Assembly (NCBI GenBank): GCA_963970005.1
Contig: CAXAMN010021385.1
Span: 889,161 to 953,160 of the forward strand
Origin: Durusdinium trenchii
Lineage: Eukaryota; Sar; Dinophyceae; Suessiales; Symbiodiniaceae
DNA: 64,000 nt
Reading direction: 5' to 3'
In this document: one piece after another, positions 19,301 through 32,300 of the stretch
Position numbering within the stretch: the first letter of the stretch is position 1
How the letters are laid out: every line of letters begins with the position of its first letter
Made by a program: the position numbers and the translations under genes
Notes under the pieces: model-generated
What the model was told of the DNA's origin: nothing
What the model saw: the letters and a program-made list of their open reading frames with translations, nothing else
The model's database searches: none

Positions 19301-22300
19301 ATCAGTGTCAGGACCACTTTGGAGTAGTGCGTGATCCATCTGAGATGCGTCAGCTGTGCACCGACGAGGAGCAAGTGGCAGAAAGCTGGGGGGATACTTT
19401 TGAAATCCTCTGAACTTGCTTAGGTTGATCAGTTTAACATAGTTTGACTGTTTGTTTGGACAGCTGTACACTAACTTTCTTGAGACATGTCTTGAAGCCG
19501 AAAGTGGGGAAGATCTCCCTGATGCAAGGAGCAGGGCCCAGTGGGACGTGTGAGCTCTGCTCATGCTAGCGTCCCAGTTTCATGGATCAAGGGAGTGTTG
19601 CTTCCTGGGCTTTGATGTCATGTCTCACATTTCACGCAGAAGTCGAGCATTGTATTCTGATTCCATTTTGTCTAATTGGAGAGATGAGCTCAGTTGGACG
19701 AGTCGCCTCGCAGCTATGCGGCATCTCAGGGCAGCTACAGTGAGGCTGGAGAGATTAGTTTCGATGCTGTCGATTCATGCATGTATGTGATAGCTTTAAG
19801 GCCTTTGAATCCCAAGTTGTGTATGTAGCTGCTGCTCTGACAACGGTTCCATGAGGGTTGCGACTTCTCAACAAAAGATTAACTTCTGTTTTTGTGCACA
19901 TGACTTTGGTTGGAAACTAAACATGCATGTTGGGTGTATCTCCGGCCTAAACAGTTGAACTCATAGGACCATTGACAGCAATGCAGAAGAATCTGAGTCT
20001 GAGAAGATCACATCCCCAGGTATGTGAATCTACCCATTGTATGTTGATTGTATACTTTCTAGATCTACAACCTTTGTAGCCATGTGCTGCTCGCTCTCTG
20101 AACTGTGGGTCTGTGTTTCTTTCGTTTGCCGGGATGTTGGACTCTTGGAGAAGAGATTCATGGACATTGCAACTACCCAACCCTACCCGCCAGCGAGCGG
20201 GCAAAGATATATACATGTTTCCAGAGGCCAGAGGGCCAGTCGTTGCCAGAGATGGCAGAAATGAAGTATAGTGGGCACTATAGTTGGTTTTTAGCCGACT
20301 GCATATTCAACAGCTCGGCTGACGGATTGACATACTTGGGCAGGATGAGGGCATCTCAAGTTTGGCCCTGAGACGTACTGCAGCAGAAAAGATGGCTTCA
20401 AAACTTGAAAGGGAACATGAACAAGATGAACAAAAGGCAAGGGCCTCTTCAAGAAGGGCCTCATTAAAGCACCCTTGGGCCCTTTCCATCCCTTACCTTT
20501 GCCTTCTTTTGTTTCTTCTTTTTTCATCCTTTTGTTCGAATGCCAAGGCAAGGGAAAGTGGCCATCCTCCACCAGGTTGGGGATCCGTAGATTGTTTGTT
20601 GTCAGGATCTGTCCATTGGACTCCATTGGACTGGGAGCTACCAAAAAGAGCTTTAGCAACTTTAGCAAGTTATTTAGCAAGTCTTTTCATATCTTTTCAT
20701 AGTTGTGTTCTCAGTGTTTTTTCTGGTCAAAGAACATGACATGTTTGTAGTTCATGAGGAGTGGTGGCGGATACTCGAAGCTGTTTTCGGCTGCACCGCA
20801 GCACCTGGTCTTCCTCTCAGATTCCAACAGGTGCTGAACCATGCTGAACCACTCAAGTTGACATGTTTGTCACCAGAGCTCTCATTGTAGATGGACAATG
20901 GCGTTTTGCCAAGTTGATTACAAAACGAACTGCTATTGATGTTTCTTTGCAAAACGGTTGTTGGGCACGTTCTTCCAACTGTCTTGGGGTCTTCCGCAGT
21001 GATTTTCTTTTGAACCGCCACGAGCCTCAGGCACTTGTATTCGATACCTTGGTGGCCAGAGACAGGTGTCACTTGTCTTCCACTGGCTAGTGCTGAGAAG
21101 GAGGTCAAATACTCTTGTATGCAAAGTCTCTCGTTTTTCTGGTGTACTGTGGCGACCACTATGCTACGGCATATCGGTATGCTGGCACGTTGGCGTAATG
21201 TCATAAGATAAGTGTATGCTGACATTCGACATGGCGGTAGGATGACATGTTGCCCTGCAGCCATGGAGTCACATCGCCATGTGCTCTGTAAATATACTAT
21301 ATTGCATATAGGGCATTAATAGGAGCAACAAAAAAGGATCTTGCAGTGGGCTTCTGAGCCTGTTCGAAAAACATGTTCATAATCTCTATTTGAGGTCTAA
21401 CTATCATGTACATGTTTGAGTTCTCGATTTAATTCATATGTAATATTCTATGTGCAAGGCCGCTATTCTGTGATGATTATGCCGGTGTAGCTGATTTGTT
21501 TTGTCATGTTCTCTGTAAATCAGGGTGGATCATCCTCCTGGACCAAAATATTCATTGGATGCTTCCAGCCTCCATGGCCCAAGGTCTTGAGCTAATCCGG
21601 GAGACTCTCCCGCTTCCAGCGTGGATCCCAGGACTCCAGGGTCGAATTGACGACGGTCAGACCATTCGTGTATAAGACCCTCAAATACATAGAAAAGTAA
21701 AATTCCTTTCAGAATGGATTGGGAACCGTTTCTATTCATTTGGGGACCACTGTACATACACAAGGTGCTCAGAGATTCTCAGGTGCCCCCTATGAAAGGA
21801 GTCTCAAACAGAATTTAAGCTATTTTACCTACACAAGTACACAGTCATGATTGTTTGTCTAGATCTCCCAGGTTGGTCGCACAAAGTGCTTTCCAGCTGA
21901 ACCATGAGGACGGATGATTGTTTGAACACTTCGAGACATGTTCCTTTTCACAGAACTGTTTGCCAACCTGCTTTTCGCTAGGATATGATCCGGAGGGAAT
22001 CAAAGGCCTTGAGGTCTTACCTGCCTAATATCAATCCATGATCAATCTTCTTGATGCGTGGAAACCATGCTAGCTAGTGTCAGCTCTTCCATCGAATCAC
22101 TTGCCTTCATCCTTATGCATTGTGTCATAGCCCTCGAAGCGTGGCATTTGCGATTGATGTTTTGCATGGGATGGCATGGAGATTGCTCCTGCCGCCCAGT
22201 TTCACGCGTGTCCAAGACGAGTGCTCGCTTAGAACCAGTGGTAAATATAGAGAGAGAGCAATTTCATGCAATTTCGGCGTGCTACAACATGCTGCCTTGA

Positions 22301-23311
22301 GCACTGCATCTCACGACATGGACTGTCTCAAACCGTGGCCTGCAGATTGCTGCGGCCAGATGTATTGATAGAGCATTTCTGTATGAGCCGAGTGATTCAG
22401 CAAGATATTAAGTTGTATGAAGTCTTCGGAAGACGAACACAAAAGCGATGGCCTCTAAAGTGATGCTCCAACACTCCAGGAAATTATCTTCAAGATAATT
22501 TGGTTGCAGAAATGCACTACGGCTCTTCAAATCGGTGGCAGCCGGCCTTGGTATTTTTTTAACAACAGCTGAAGTGGCAGCACACTTGGATCGGCCGGAT
22601 AACACCGTTGTGTGTAGTGACTGCAGTACCAGCAGAAACTTCTCAGACACGGTACTTTTGTGTGGTTCAATTGATTGACCCAGTATTTTAGAATCGAAGA
22701 AATCCAAGCCCTGAAGAACTTGTTTGTTTCACTGGGAGGTTTTTTGCTGGACCTGACTTGGGGGATTTCAGTCAAGTGCAGATTTCAAGCGCTTCAGGAG
22801 GCCGAAGCCAAAGAGAGAAAAGCAACAGCAACAAACGATTTCGAAGGAGTTTGACATTCTTCGCAGATTAGGCATCGTTTTGTGTCAACCTTTTCCACCG
22901 CTTCAGAAGCGATCAACATGCTGTTTTTTGCGAGTTTGCTCCAACGCTGCATGCGCTTTGACACAGTGCTTTGCGCTTTTCCATGCAGCAGTAGCTCGAA
23001 TCGTGGAGTTATATGGAGTTGCTGGCTCCGCCAGTTTGCTTCATGGATGGGGCCCTATCATCCAAAGTGACGCAAGAGATGTAGTGGGTGAGGAGAACTG
23101 TGACTCGCTCATTTGTACCATCAAGGCAGAACGACATGAGAAAAGGTTTGAGGCGCGCAGCTTTTTAAGACTTTGGGTAGCGGCGGAGTCCTCTAATTAG
23201 ATAGAAAGACTAGACTTCACACGTATCGAATGTAGCACAGCGGACATTGTACCTGGCTTTTGACCCGCAGCCTCAAAGCATTCGAGAAGTGAAGTACCTC
23301 TCTTCATCCTG
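16321..23311. other. gene-poor stretch with scattered exon-like pieces
   Basis: No protein family is recognised. Pieces that read like exons because an AG precedes them and a GT or GC follows are: 16485-16560 (an Ala/Leu helix), 17462-17550 (AELGRSAAGEVDGMILLPP), 17939-18015 (NRSVAVYKCGNRHSLIEFIS) and 18195-18292 (SIRLCQASLHLALAMLKAMN). They are all on + and might belong to one gene, but phases were not reconciled. The 170-aa minus ORF at 20752-21264 has no recognisable features. The remainder shows nothing. Confidence 0.3.
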
Positions 23312-23504
23312 ATGATGTGGGCACAAATAGGCGTGAACGCGTTTCTATTTGCTTCTGCTGTTTTTTGTTGGGTACTTCCAATCGAATGGCCAGTGATAGC
23401 GCCGGTGATTCTTGGTGCTTCCTTCGTCTTCTCGGTTCCAACGTCAGGCCTTTCAGCCTTCGTGGCACTGAACCTGGCGCTCGGGGAACTGAACGGTGCA
23501 CCAG
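23312..23504 (+). CDS. putative first exon of a membrane protein
   Basis: The piece starts with two consecutive ATG codons and encodes two hydrophobic segments (AFLFASAVFCWVLP and PVIAPVILGASFVFSVP) followed by LNLALGELNGAPG. It ends at a good GTGAGT donor at 23505. No family is recognised and the following exons were not located. It may instead be an internal exon, since an AG lies in front of part of it. Confidence 0.35.
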
Positions 23505-24075
23505 GTGAGTTTAGGATCATGTTGAATCTCCCGTTTTGGCAAAGTCTGGACAAATGTAAGCCTTGTGCAACTTTGTACTCTGTGTAACAAGGAGATGCCC
23601 AAGTTCTTAGTGGCCTTTTTCTGCTTCTTTTCAATCAAGCCCAGATGAGTGCGACGACTCCTTACAGCTGCTGCAAGAGCCCAACCTTACACAGGCACAG
23701 CAACAGAGTGGAGCAGCTGAATGCAGAGATTCCATAGGTCCATAGGTTCTGACCACATCTCTCCTGGAGTCAACCTGCCAGGCCAAAAAGCGCTTCCCAG
23801 CAAAGTCTTTGGGCGGTGCCTACATGTCCAACAAGGCTGAATAGCTGAACAAAGTTAACACAGTTCTACTGCGTCTTTGCTCCTCACCTTGCCGATGGTG
23901 AGGAGTCCAAGCTCTTTCGGTGGACGCCGACCAACACAAAGCTTTGGCAGATCAAACAGGCGTTGAGAAACTTGGCAGCACCCATATGGGTATCGGTATG
24001 AGTCATACCTGGTCAAGACAGTGGTGGGCAGGAGAAGCATCTGCATCCTTTCAGAGGGACCTCGATCTGGCTAAG

Positions 24076-26073
24076 GCGCACCTTTTGAGAATGCCAATCC
24101 CTTTGGATCCTTGGGATCAGTCGATGAGGTGGCAGCATGGTTGGAAGTTTTTCAGTCCGAGACTCCCTTCGGTGAACCTGGAGTTCTTGTACCTTGGCCA
24201 GAAGAGGACGATGACCAATTGGGTCATGGTGGATGGGTGGCCTATTCTCGCCGACAGGTTTGCCATATCACCGCCAAAGCCTTTTTGGGCTCCAAGACGC
24301 CCGGATACCAAAGTGGACTTCGGAGGTTGATGAAGATGTGCAAAACGACCGGCGACTTCCGGAAGGCCTTCGCAAGTCTTCTGGCGGCCTGCTATGCCGA
24401 TCCCACCTTGGCGAATGGTGGCCAAGGTCCAATCCTCTTGGCCGCAAAGGCCAAGGTGGCCCCATCAGTGGAGGCGGTTCGGGAGAAGGCCAAGGGTGAA
24501 GCTGTTCCATTGACCAGTGCTGGTCTTCGGGTCTGTGATTACGATACTGGAGCAGTTGCAGGTGCTTATGAACACCTGGAGACAGTGCCGACCTCTGGAT
24601 GCCAGGCCCGTCCCCAGGATGCTGTTGGAGTGGATTTCATGACTGGTGGTCTAGCAGGCCAGGCGACCCAGGACATTTCAGCATCTTGGTTTGGTGGCTA
24701 CCTTTTTGATGCTGGAGCCTGTGGTCTGGGTGGTGGTCAGGACGAGCGCTTGTCCGTTTACTTCCCGGAGGTCACCGTTTTGGCGTACTTCCTCTCGGAA
24801 AGCCATCCATTTCCCCAAGTCCGGCAGCCTTTGTGGATCCTGGGAGCGAGGAACTTCTTCAAGACCCTAGATGGCACTGCAAGGTTTGACTCGCCCATGG
24901 AACTAGCGGATGTCCCTTTGGACAATGATCTTGTGGAGGTTCCACTAGCAGGTGCCAATGTCAAGATCAGCTCTTCAAGGCAGGAGAAACAACATGCCTC
25001 AGTTGCCATAGTTTTCAATATACCTTAAGCTCCTTCATTGCCATCACCTGCAATAACTTGAACGACTGCGCCTCAGAGGTTGCTTTGTTTTGAACAGGCC
25101 ATTTGTCGTCTTCATGAGCGAGAGTCAAGGCTTTTTTGATGAGACCATGCCAAACCTTCACCTGGCTCGTACGAATCGATTACCTGCACAAAGAGATATG
25201 GGCCAGGGAAAGGCGTCCTTTGAGAAGCAGGTGTTCGCGCTGTGTTGAGATTGTGACGTCGATTTCCTTGTTTGGCTTGATTTAGTGTTCTGTCAGCAGG
25301 TGCGCGCATGGTACAGGTCATTGGCACTAACTTCTTACGATGAGGCCAGGCTGGGAGGAAGTATGCTGGCACTGAGCAAACATGCTATATCTTTGCAATA
25401 GTATCGAAGTTCTTTGGAATGTCTTGCTTTGCACGGTTTATTGCAGAGGACGTGCAGCCCGCCTTGAAAGCATTGGTCTCTTCTGTGGGTGCTGGACCAT
25501 GGCTGGCAGGGCTATGGCGGTTTGGATGCAGATATGATGGATCTTGTAGTCATTGTAGTCTACGTGACAGTGCGGAGGTGTTGTGGAAAAATCAGAAGCG
25601 GATCATTTCGTTCAATGTTTCTCAGGTGGGGCGACTCACAACTGGGATTTCTGGCTGTATGGTTGGGCCAGGCAGGGGCGCAGACACTTCACAAGCTCAG
25701 AAAGTCATGTATATAATATATATATTTATATTTATATTTGTATTATTATATAGACATTTAGTCAGTACGAAATGCATCATGCATGCAGGGAGGAATTTGC
25801 AAGGACTTCTGAGCCCTCACTTGTAAGGCGTTGGCTGCAACTACTTGGGGCACTCTACCTTTGGACACTTTCCTCAGCGCAGGGTTGCAAAATCCTAGGT
25901 GATTATATCGTCTGGTCATACAAGATGTGGCAACGTGCCATCACCCATGATTTCCAAGGACTACTACGTTTACTCCGACTTCACTGAGAATCCTGGCAAC
26001 CAATGCTACATCCTTCCTGGTGCAGCCTGCCAAGAATGTCTTCGTCGATGCGCAGATCCTGACCCACCAGCAA
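24076..26073 (+). CDS. poly(ADP-ribose) glycohydrolase-like protein, multi-exon
   Basis: Proposed exons are 24076-24979, 25098-25230, 25300-25344, 25449-25519, 25626-about 25660 and 25959-26073; both gene ends and one middle exon are unresolved. Family marks run in PARG order. YSRRQVCHITAKAFL resembles the helix that begins the PARG core. FGGYLFDAGACGLGGGQDER with YFPE resembles the signature GGG...QEEI...PE loop, with Asp-Glu in place of the catalytic Glu pair. GPWLAGLWRWGDSQLGFLAVWLG resembles NWGCGAFGGD..LK. YYVYSDF resembles the final strand. Introns at 24980, 25345 and probably 25653 start with GC, the others with GT. PARG enzymes remove ADP-ribose chains from proteins. The changed signature loop leaves activity open; I am fairly sure of the family, less of function. 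Confidence 0.65.
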
Positions 26074-29000
26074 GTGCGTCTTTTGGCTAAAACCAGTGTG
26101 GACATGTAGTTTTGCATAAGGCAGGAGCCCATCTATAATCCCTGGGTTATATACACCCCATTGTAACCACTCCAAGAACAGGGCTCGGGTGTAATTGTGA
26201 TTGTCAACAATATCCACTGTATTTTTTTTAGTGGTTACCTTTCAAGTTCAACTACTTGCCAGCAAAGTAGATGGTGGTCTGGCTTGTGCCAGCAAGCAGG
26301 ATCTACTTGTACGCCAAAGCACTATCAGCTATCTATCGTGGTACATTCTACAGTGGATCGAGTCTTTTTGCTGAGAACCGAAAACTTGAACTGCAGAACC
26401 AGAGACCTAGTCAAACTATCATGCATGTGATTTCACACAGCTCTGGGCTTTGATAGTAAGAACTACACCACAACAAACATTGGATAAAACCTAAAGCCCA
26501 AGAGATTTCAGCTGAGGTATTGGATGCCGGACAATGCTTATTTCAACTGGCGTCCCTGTGTCCCAGACGCAAGCATTTGCGGGGCCAAGGTGCTTCGATT
26601 GAGATTGCTTTGCTGACTGTTTGTAAGTCCATCTCAGCTCCATGATGTACTTCAAGAGTTTGTCCTTTGCTGGTCGGTCTCCCATTTGACTTTAATTTTC
26701 AGGGTATTTCAGACATAGTTGCCGCCTATGGATCAAGGACTGTTTGGATGAATTCGCTTGTTCTTGTGAGGCTCAGTGCATTTGCGTCGAGATCATTTGC
26801 GTCGTTCTAGTGCTTATCCTTTGTTTATTGCCTTAGATGATATTTAAACAGGGATTTCATACACTCAGGAAGGGGTGTTGCGACTGCTACAAATTAAGAC
26901 ATGGGCATGCTATGTGTCAAAAAACAAAAGCATTGTAGTATATAATTAAGTGCGAATTGCATTGAAATCAGATGGATTTTATGAGGCAATAGCAGAACAC
27001 TGGAGGGCTCGCAAGACATTCCTGATGCCAGGAGCGTTATTGACTTGTGGGAGGAGATTGAGAGCAAAGTTGCCAATGGTCCCATGTCAACAAATGTTTT
27101 TGACATTCTGCTGAGTTGAGGTACAAAGTTCTACAGACTTTCTGTGTGGCTGTAGCGACTTCAACTTGCATGACTTTTGAAGGCCACAGCAGTACCTTTT
27201 GTTGCTGGCTTCTGAATTCATCCTAGACTTGCTGCAGACCGCTCCTCACTTTTGGCAAGACAACACAGGAGGAGTGAAGTCCGTTTTCAGCTTGCACAAG
27301 TCAGGAAGACATCCTCCCTAACATCCACCTCTTTCCAAACCAAATGTGTCTGCTCCAGTAGGCCCAAAACAATTAAGATTCCAACTGTACTTTAACCCCA
27401 ACCTTCTGCAGTGTGCCATGCCATGCCTGTCCTTGTGTCCTAACAAGATAACATAGCTCACCCCAAATGAAAGGAAACCAAAATGCTGGCGTTGTTTCCC
27501 AACTCCACCAAGCCAAGACTGCTTGGTGGTCGCGCGGTGTAAAGCCTGGCCAGAAAAGTTGCGGCTGCAAGCCTTTGCAGTTTGGGGAGATGGAAGATGG
27601 AACTCTTGCCTGGAAGTACGTGTTTGTTTCGTGCAACATTTCACTAACTTGCCAACTGCTAATTGAGTCTGTCAACAATACCAAGCTTTGTTACACAGCT
27701 CTTTCAATGACTTAGTATCTGGCGGCTCACTTCTTGTGCACCTTGGTGGACTGAGGCCTGGAAGAGCTATTGAAATGCTGCCGGACTGGTTCCACGAAAC
27801 GCCTGCGTTCGTCGGGGTTTTAGCATGTTTTAGCTATAAAGTCAGAAGGGCCAGCTTGATGGCCTCATCATTGAGCTTCCGAGTTATTGAGCGTAGTATT
27901 GAGCGTATTCAACAGTACCTTTCGCTAGCTGGAGCCCAGCAAACCTTTGGTGCAGGGTGCTTCCACATGGAAGCAGTGTATTCTTTTTGCTTCTGCAGGA
28001 GGTGACCTGGAAGCCCCAAAAGGCAGCATCGACACATTCAAGGGCATTGCTGAAAAAGCAAAGGTTGATGTTCTTTGCATGTTGCATTCTACTCTGGTTT
28101 TGAAGACTTCTTGTTGTTTTTTCAACGGCTTCGGTGTGTAGGGCATATGTTTTAGAGCCTTCCATTGGCAGGCACCAGAACGCATTCGAGTGCACTGAGT
28201 GTGTGCGCACAGTCGGACGAACCGTTGGATGTGTTGGATTCCCACAGACCGTTGGTGGTCACTTGTCCGATGTATGTAGCATCATGAGAAGAGCTCCTGG
28301 CATTACTAGTAGTAACAAGAAGCTACTAGTAACAAGTGCCTCGCTACTAGTAACAGGTGCCTTACTAGTAGCAACAAGAAGCTACTAGTAACATGAGAAG
28401 AGCCACTCTTTTTGTGAAGTGGCGTTCCAGGGAAACCTTTCCGAAAAAGCTTTGGATAGGTTAGCTGAACGCTGAACGCTGAAAAACCCAAGGAAGTGGC
28501 GATCCAACAATCTATTTTGTAGCACAGTCCAAGCTACTGGGAGAAGGCTGCACCTGAGCATGACTTTTTATATGTGCTGTTTCTGCCTTTTACTATTTTT
28601 TCTGTCCTCTTCCAGTGCCTCCTCAGGAGCTTCCTTCGCAGCGCATTTGCGAATGGAAGCTCCGACACCTGTTTAAATCTTATCGACGGACCGCAAGCAA
28701 AAGGATTGAATGATCCAGTTTTTTGCTTCAGTCTCCTGGACATGCAGAGTGTCCTAGTTTGGTCATTGGTGTAGCTTTGCAAGCACTGTACTTGTTGACA
28801 AATGGTTTGCTCCACTAGATTTTGGCTTGCTATTGTGCTGTTGGCATTGTCTTTAGCCATACATTGACATAGTTTTAGCATATGATTGGTCCGTGAGCAG
28901 AGTGTCAAAAAGAAAGAATAGAGAAGAACCAGAGCAGTAGAATCCAGCCTTTTGTCAAACGCCATGAAGCAGCGCAAGTACAGTCTGCCTCTAAGCCCAG

Positions 29001-29340
29001 TTCTTCAACGAGGTGGGCCTGCGAACCTGAGTGATTCAAATTGAGACCGAGAGCCGTCAAAAACAGGTCGCTTCACGACAATCGCCGGTCGCACCAGATG
29101 TTGGACAGCACCTCCAAATATCTCCAAATAACATGATGCCAAACTTTGCATTTTTCCTGTTTTCTTGTGTGTGTGTGCTTTTTTCCCACCACACTTCCCT
29201 CCAGACACACCTCAGGAAGCAGGTAATGCAATTCCGTTCCCAAATGAAAAAGCCATTCACAACTGTGGGCAGATTTTTGAAAAAAAAAACAAAGAGATAA
29301 CAAAAGGGAGGTAACCACGATCCAGACCAACCGCTTGCAG
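26074..29340. other. gene-poor stretch
   Basis: No gene is recognised. Exon-like pieces occur at 27719-27830 (SLLVHLGGLRPGRAIEMLPDW) and 28620-28680, without assignable function. One array of the TACTAGTAACAAG family lies at 28301-28392. An A-rich run sits at 29277-29290. Later exons of the PARG-like gene could lie between 26074 and 26450 but were not resolved. Confidence 0.35.
28295..28392 (+). repeat. TACTAGTAACAAG-family array 1, with flanking direct repeat
   Basis: Degenerate units such as CTACTAGTAACAAG alternate with AAGCTACTAG and TGCCTCGCTACTAG. The array is flanked by a perfect 11-bp direct repeat, ATGAGAAGAGC, at 28284-28294 and 28393-28403, as expected of a target-site duplication. 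Confidence 0.75.
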
Positions 29341-29993
29341 GTCCTCCATCTGCCGAGAGACTTCTGTCACCTGGAACACGCACCACTACTGCAGCGCGCA
29401 GCAGTGGTGTCACACCACGTGGCCCACGCAGGTCTCCATGGTCAGCACCTGCACCTGCGACTCCAGAGAAACTTCGCCCCAGCGTGGCACCACGGGGCTG
29501 GGAGCGTGGCTCGTGTTTGAAAGACAAAAGCCCGCGCTGGGTCAATGTGACAAGCGGAGAGAGCTTGGCGAGAAGTGGAGTAGGTGAAGTAGATGAGGTG
29601 AAGAGCTTGAAGAGCAAAGTGAAAGAGATGACTTCCAATCGGTCCGATTTGTTGGCCTCTGAAGTCATCGATTGGAAGGAGAGCGATGCTGAACAAAGAT
29701 TCTGCAAAGATTCTCCCATGGAGGCGCAGCTCGTCGACCCAAAAACAGCCCAGTCCGCAAAGCCGGAAAGCTGGGCAGACCAGTGCCGAGCAGTCAGCGA
29801 CCTCATGAAGCCATTTCGGGAGTCCTTAGAGGCCCTGCAAGGAGTTGGGACCCCAAATGGAGTGTCCGCTCCCAACTTCTCTGCAAAGCCTGGTGTTCTC
29901 CGTCAATGTCCGCTGATGATTGCGGCTGTCACAGCTCTTCAGAAGGCGTTGGACAGCCCAGAGAGGCGCGCTACACAGAGGGTGAAAGCATAG
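29341..29993 (+). CDS. putative terminal exon, unknown protein
   Basis: The exon follows a good acceptor (CCGCTTGCAG at 29331-29340) and stays open to TAG at 29991-29993, about 216 codons. The first third is Ser/Pro/Thr/Arg-rich and looks disordered. The last part has short amphipathic segments (DEVKSLKSKVKEM, CRAVSDLMKPFRESLEAL). No domain is recognised and upstream exons were not found. A longer ORF exists antisense (29057-29875) but has the low-complexity look of a shadow. Confidence 0.4.
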
Positions 29994-32300
29994 TGGCATG
30001 GCCCACTGAGTTCAGTTTATTTGGCTTTGCAAGTTGCAGCACTGCTCAGTGTAGATTTAGCATGTTCAATTTTGTTGGTTCCAGGACCGGCAATGATGAT
30101 GGAGGCACCGGGAATAGCTCTCAAGAAGTTGTCCGGACCTTAGCTGGAGCTGAGAGGACTTGGGCATCTCTTCCTGTCATCCTTCCGTTGGTCCATTGGT
30201 CCATTCCATTTGACGCCTTTGAATGCAGTGATTGGACCAATTGGGCCAAATTTGTTAGGGCGAGGAGGCAAGACTGGCAGAAGTGAAGGCCGAGATAGAG
30301 GAGTGGAAGCTGAATCACTGGGAAAGGGTGACAATGAGTCTTTTGGGGGTAAAGACAAGACAGGTGTCTGATGCTGCGTAGGGGTAGGCTTCAAAAAGGA
30401 CATGAAGGACTCTTGACTTTTGAGACTAGTAGCAAAAAGCTTCTAGTAACAAGGGAATCGCTACTAGTAACAAGGTGCCTTACTGTACTACTAGGAACAT
30501 ACTAGGAACAAGAAGCTACCAGTCTAATCCACATTGGAACGTCAGGACTTGGAAGGACAGGTGTTTGTGTTGGAGCGTGGCGTCAGGGCAAAAGACCTGG
30601 AGGAGGACCGAGCGTGCTTCGTTTTAGGGAACCATTGATGTTTGAGTCTTATTTGGAGTTGATTCTTTTGGTGAGGTGGCAGCTCAATTGAGAAGCCGTG
30701 TGGCAGAATTACGAGAGGAGGAGGCGGGTGTATATCCTGTATCACTGTGGATTAGCTGGATCTTGATTTGAGCTGCTTGCAGGCCCGCTCAGCTGCTTTG
30801 AGGGAAGAATGCCGCACTGCTCTCAGAGTGTCCGTGTGCATTCTATGCACAACTCTTCGAAACGCTCCTGGGAATGTGCATTGAGCAAAACAATTCATGC
30901 ATGTATTCAGTTGCCTAAAAGCAAGATAGCTACCTGCTAAAGTCTATTGGTGACGAGCGACGATAGCCCATGACAATAGAATTGATATCGAGGAGAGCTT
31001 CGCTTGCAGATAGCAGAGCTGGTGGCCCATACACTGCCAGATGAAGGCCTAAGATCACAACAATCCTGGACATCATGTCGTTTTTATTTGTTTCCTTTTT
31101 TCGATGTATTGAACAAGACCTGTGCGAGGCCTCATACAACGTTCTGAACTCCAAGGACGTTTACAACAATTACAAATATCGTTGACAAAAAGACAGATTC
31201 CGAATAGTTGCAGATTCACAATTATAATATATTAAGATATGATGATATGATATGTTTTGCTCGCCGTACGACGAGGCACGTGGCAAAGAACCTAAGAACA
31301 TCATTCAAAACCGCCAAGCACAAAGGAACGGGGAGCAGGAAGGCAGAGAAGGAACAGGGAGCGAAGCTGGCGAGCCAGAGCTGGGGAGCAGGGCAGAAAT
31401 TTTGCGGCGGAGGAGTCATGGAGGAGCCTGTTGCCGTCAGACCATTGGCATAAACTCTATGGTGACCGGTGCCTCACATTGTAGGGCTGGCATTTGATTG
31501 CTGGGTCGCGTTTCTCCATGAAAAGTGACTTTACTCCTCTTCTGTTTATGGCATGTGTGGGGTCTTTACTGTGCTGGCTTTGGGCGTTTCTTTGCACAAG
31601 ATTTGGCTCCTGTGTTTCTTAATGTGGATGTCTTTTTTGCACAAGGCTTTGAAGGTTTGTCAATTTGGAGTTCATGCAGTGTGCAGCAACAATTCGTGAA
31701 ACAAATTGCTTCTTTGACTCGTCTCCAACCAAGTGGTGGGGCCCCCGTTGTGGCTGTTGCGTCCTTCTTGGGGTGTGAAAATCATTGTTTACAATGCAAA
31801 CAAGTTTGGGACTTGCACGGTTGTAGTTTTATGCCATTACAGTATGCAGTTATCCCGGTTATCCCTCTTTTCTTGAAAAGATGTTTGCATACAAGAACTG
31901 GGCATGCCTGTCCTTTGTCATTTTGCACAATGTTTGGAAACGCAACTAATGGGGTTGCTTCGAAGCTCTTGCATCATGAAAATTTGGGTTGTGTACGTGT
32001 TTCCTGGCGTTCACCATTTGATCTCCAATTTCATAGTCATCCCGTTCATCCCGGCTCCGCTCTGTCACCTGTCACCATCCTGTTTGATCCGTTCCTGCAT
32101 GTAAAGTATTTACTATCTATCACTTGTTGTTCGGCGTAGTCGAATTGTGAAGGCCCCCAGACTGGCCCAAAACTCGCGGATTACACGCGGACAAACACGA
32201 GTGACGGTCCACCATTCGTAAATCAAGGCAGTTATGGTCCGCCGCCATTCGGCCGGTGCAAGTTTTTCGGCTCAGAGCCCAAGAAAGCGGCCAAAGGTCT
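29994..32300. other. gene-poor stretch
   Basis: No recognisable gene. A TACTAGTAACAAG-family array lies at 30425-30513. A 204-codon open frame at 31525-32139 has a Cys/Phe-rich composition and no start or domain that persuades me. Just upstream of the Kelch gene, GTTTTTCGGCTCAGAG at 32261-32276 weakly resembles a spliced-leader relic. Confidence 0.35.
30425..30513 (+). repeat. TACTAGTAACAAG-family array 2
   Basis: Units ACTAGTAGCAAAAAGCTTCTAGTAAC, CTACTAGTAACAAGG and CTAGGAACAAGAAGCTACC follow one another. No flanking direct repeat is evident here. Confidence 0.7.

Noticed and set aside
20752-21264. 170-codon minus-strand ORF
   Set aside because: No domain, no splice context and no supporting neighbours; length alone is not sufficient in this AT/GC-balanced DNA.
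29057-29875. 272-codon minus-strand ORF
   Set aside because: It is antisense to a better exon candidate on +, with Ser/Leu-rich low-information composition and no domain; treated as a shadow.
31525-32139. 204-codon plus-strand ORF
   Set aside because: Cys/Phe/His-rich with no recognisable fold and no convincing start; probably open by chance.
32261-32276. GTTTTTCGGCTCAGAG as a third spliced-leader relic before the Kelch start
   Set aside because: It needs an inserted base and a mismatch to fit; too weak to list as a feature.
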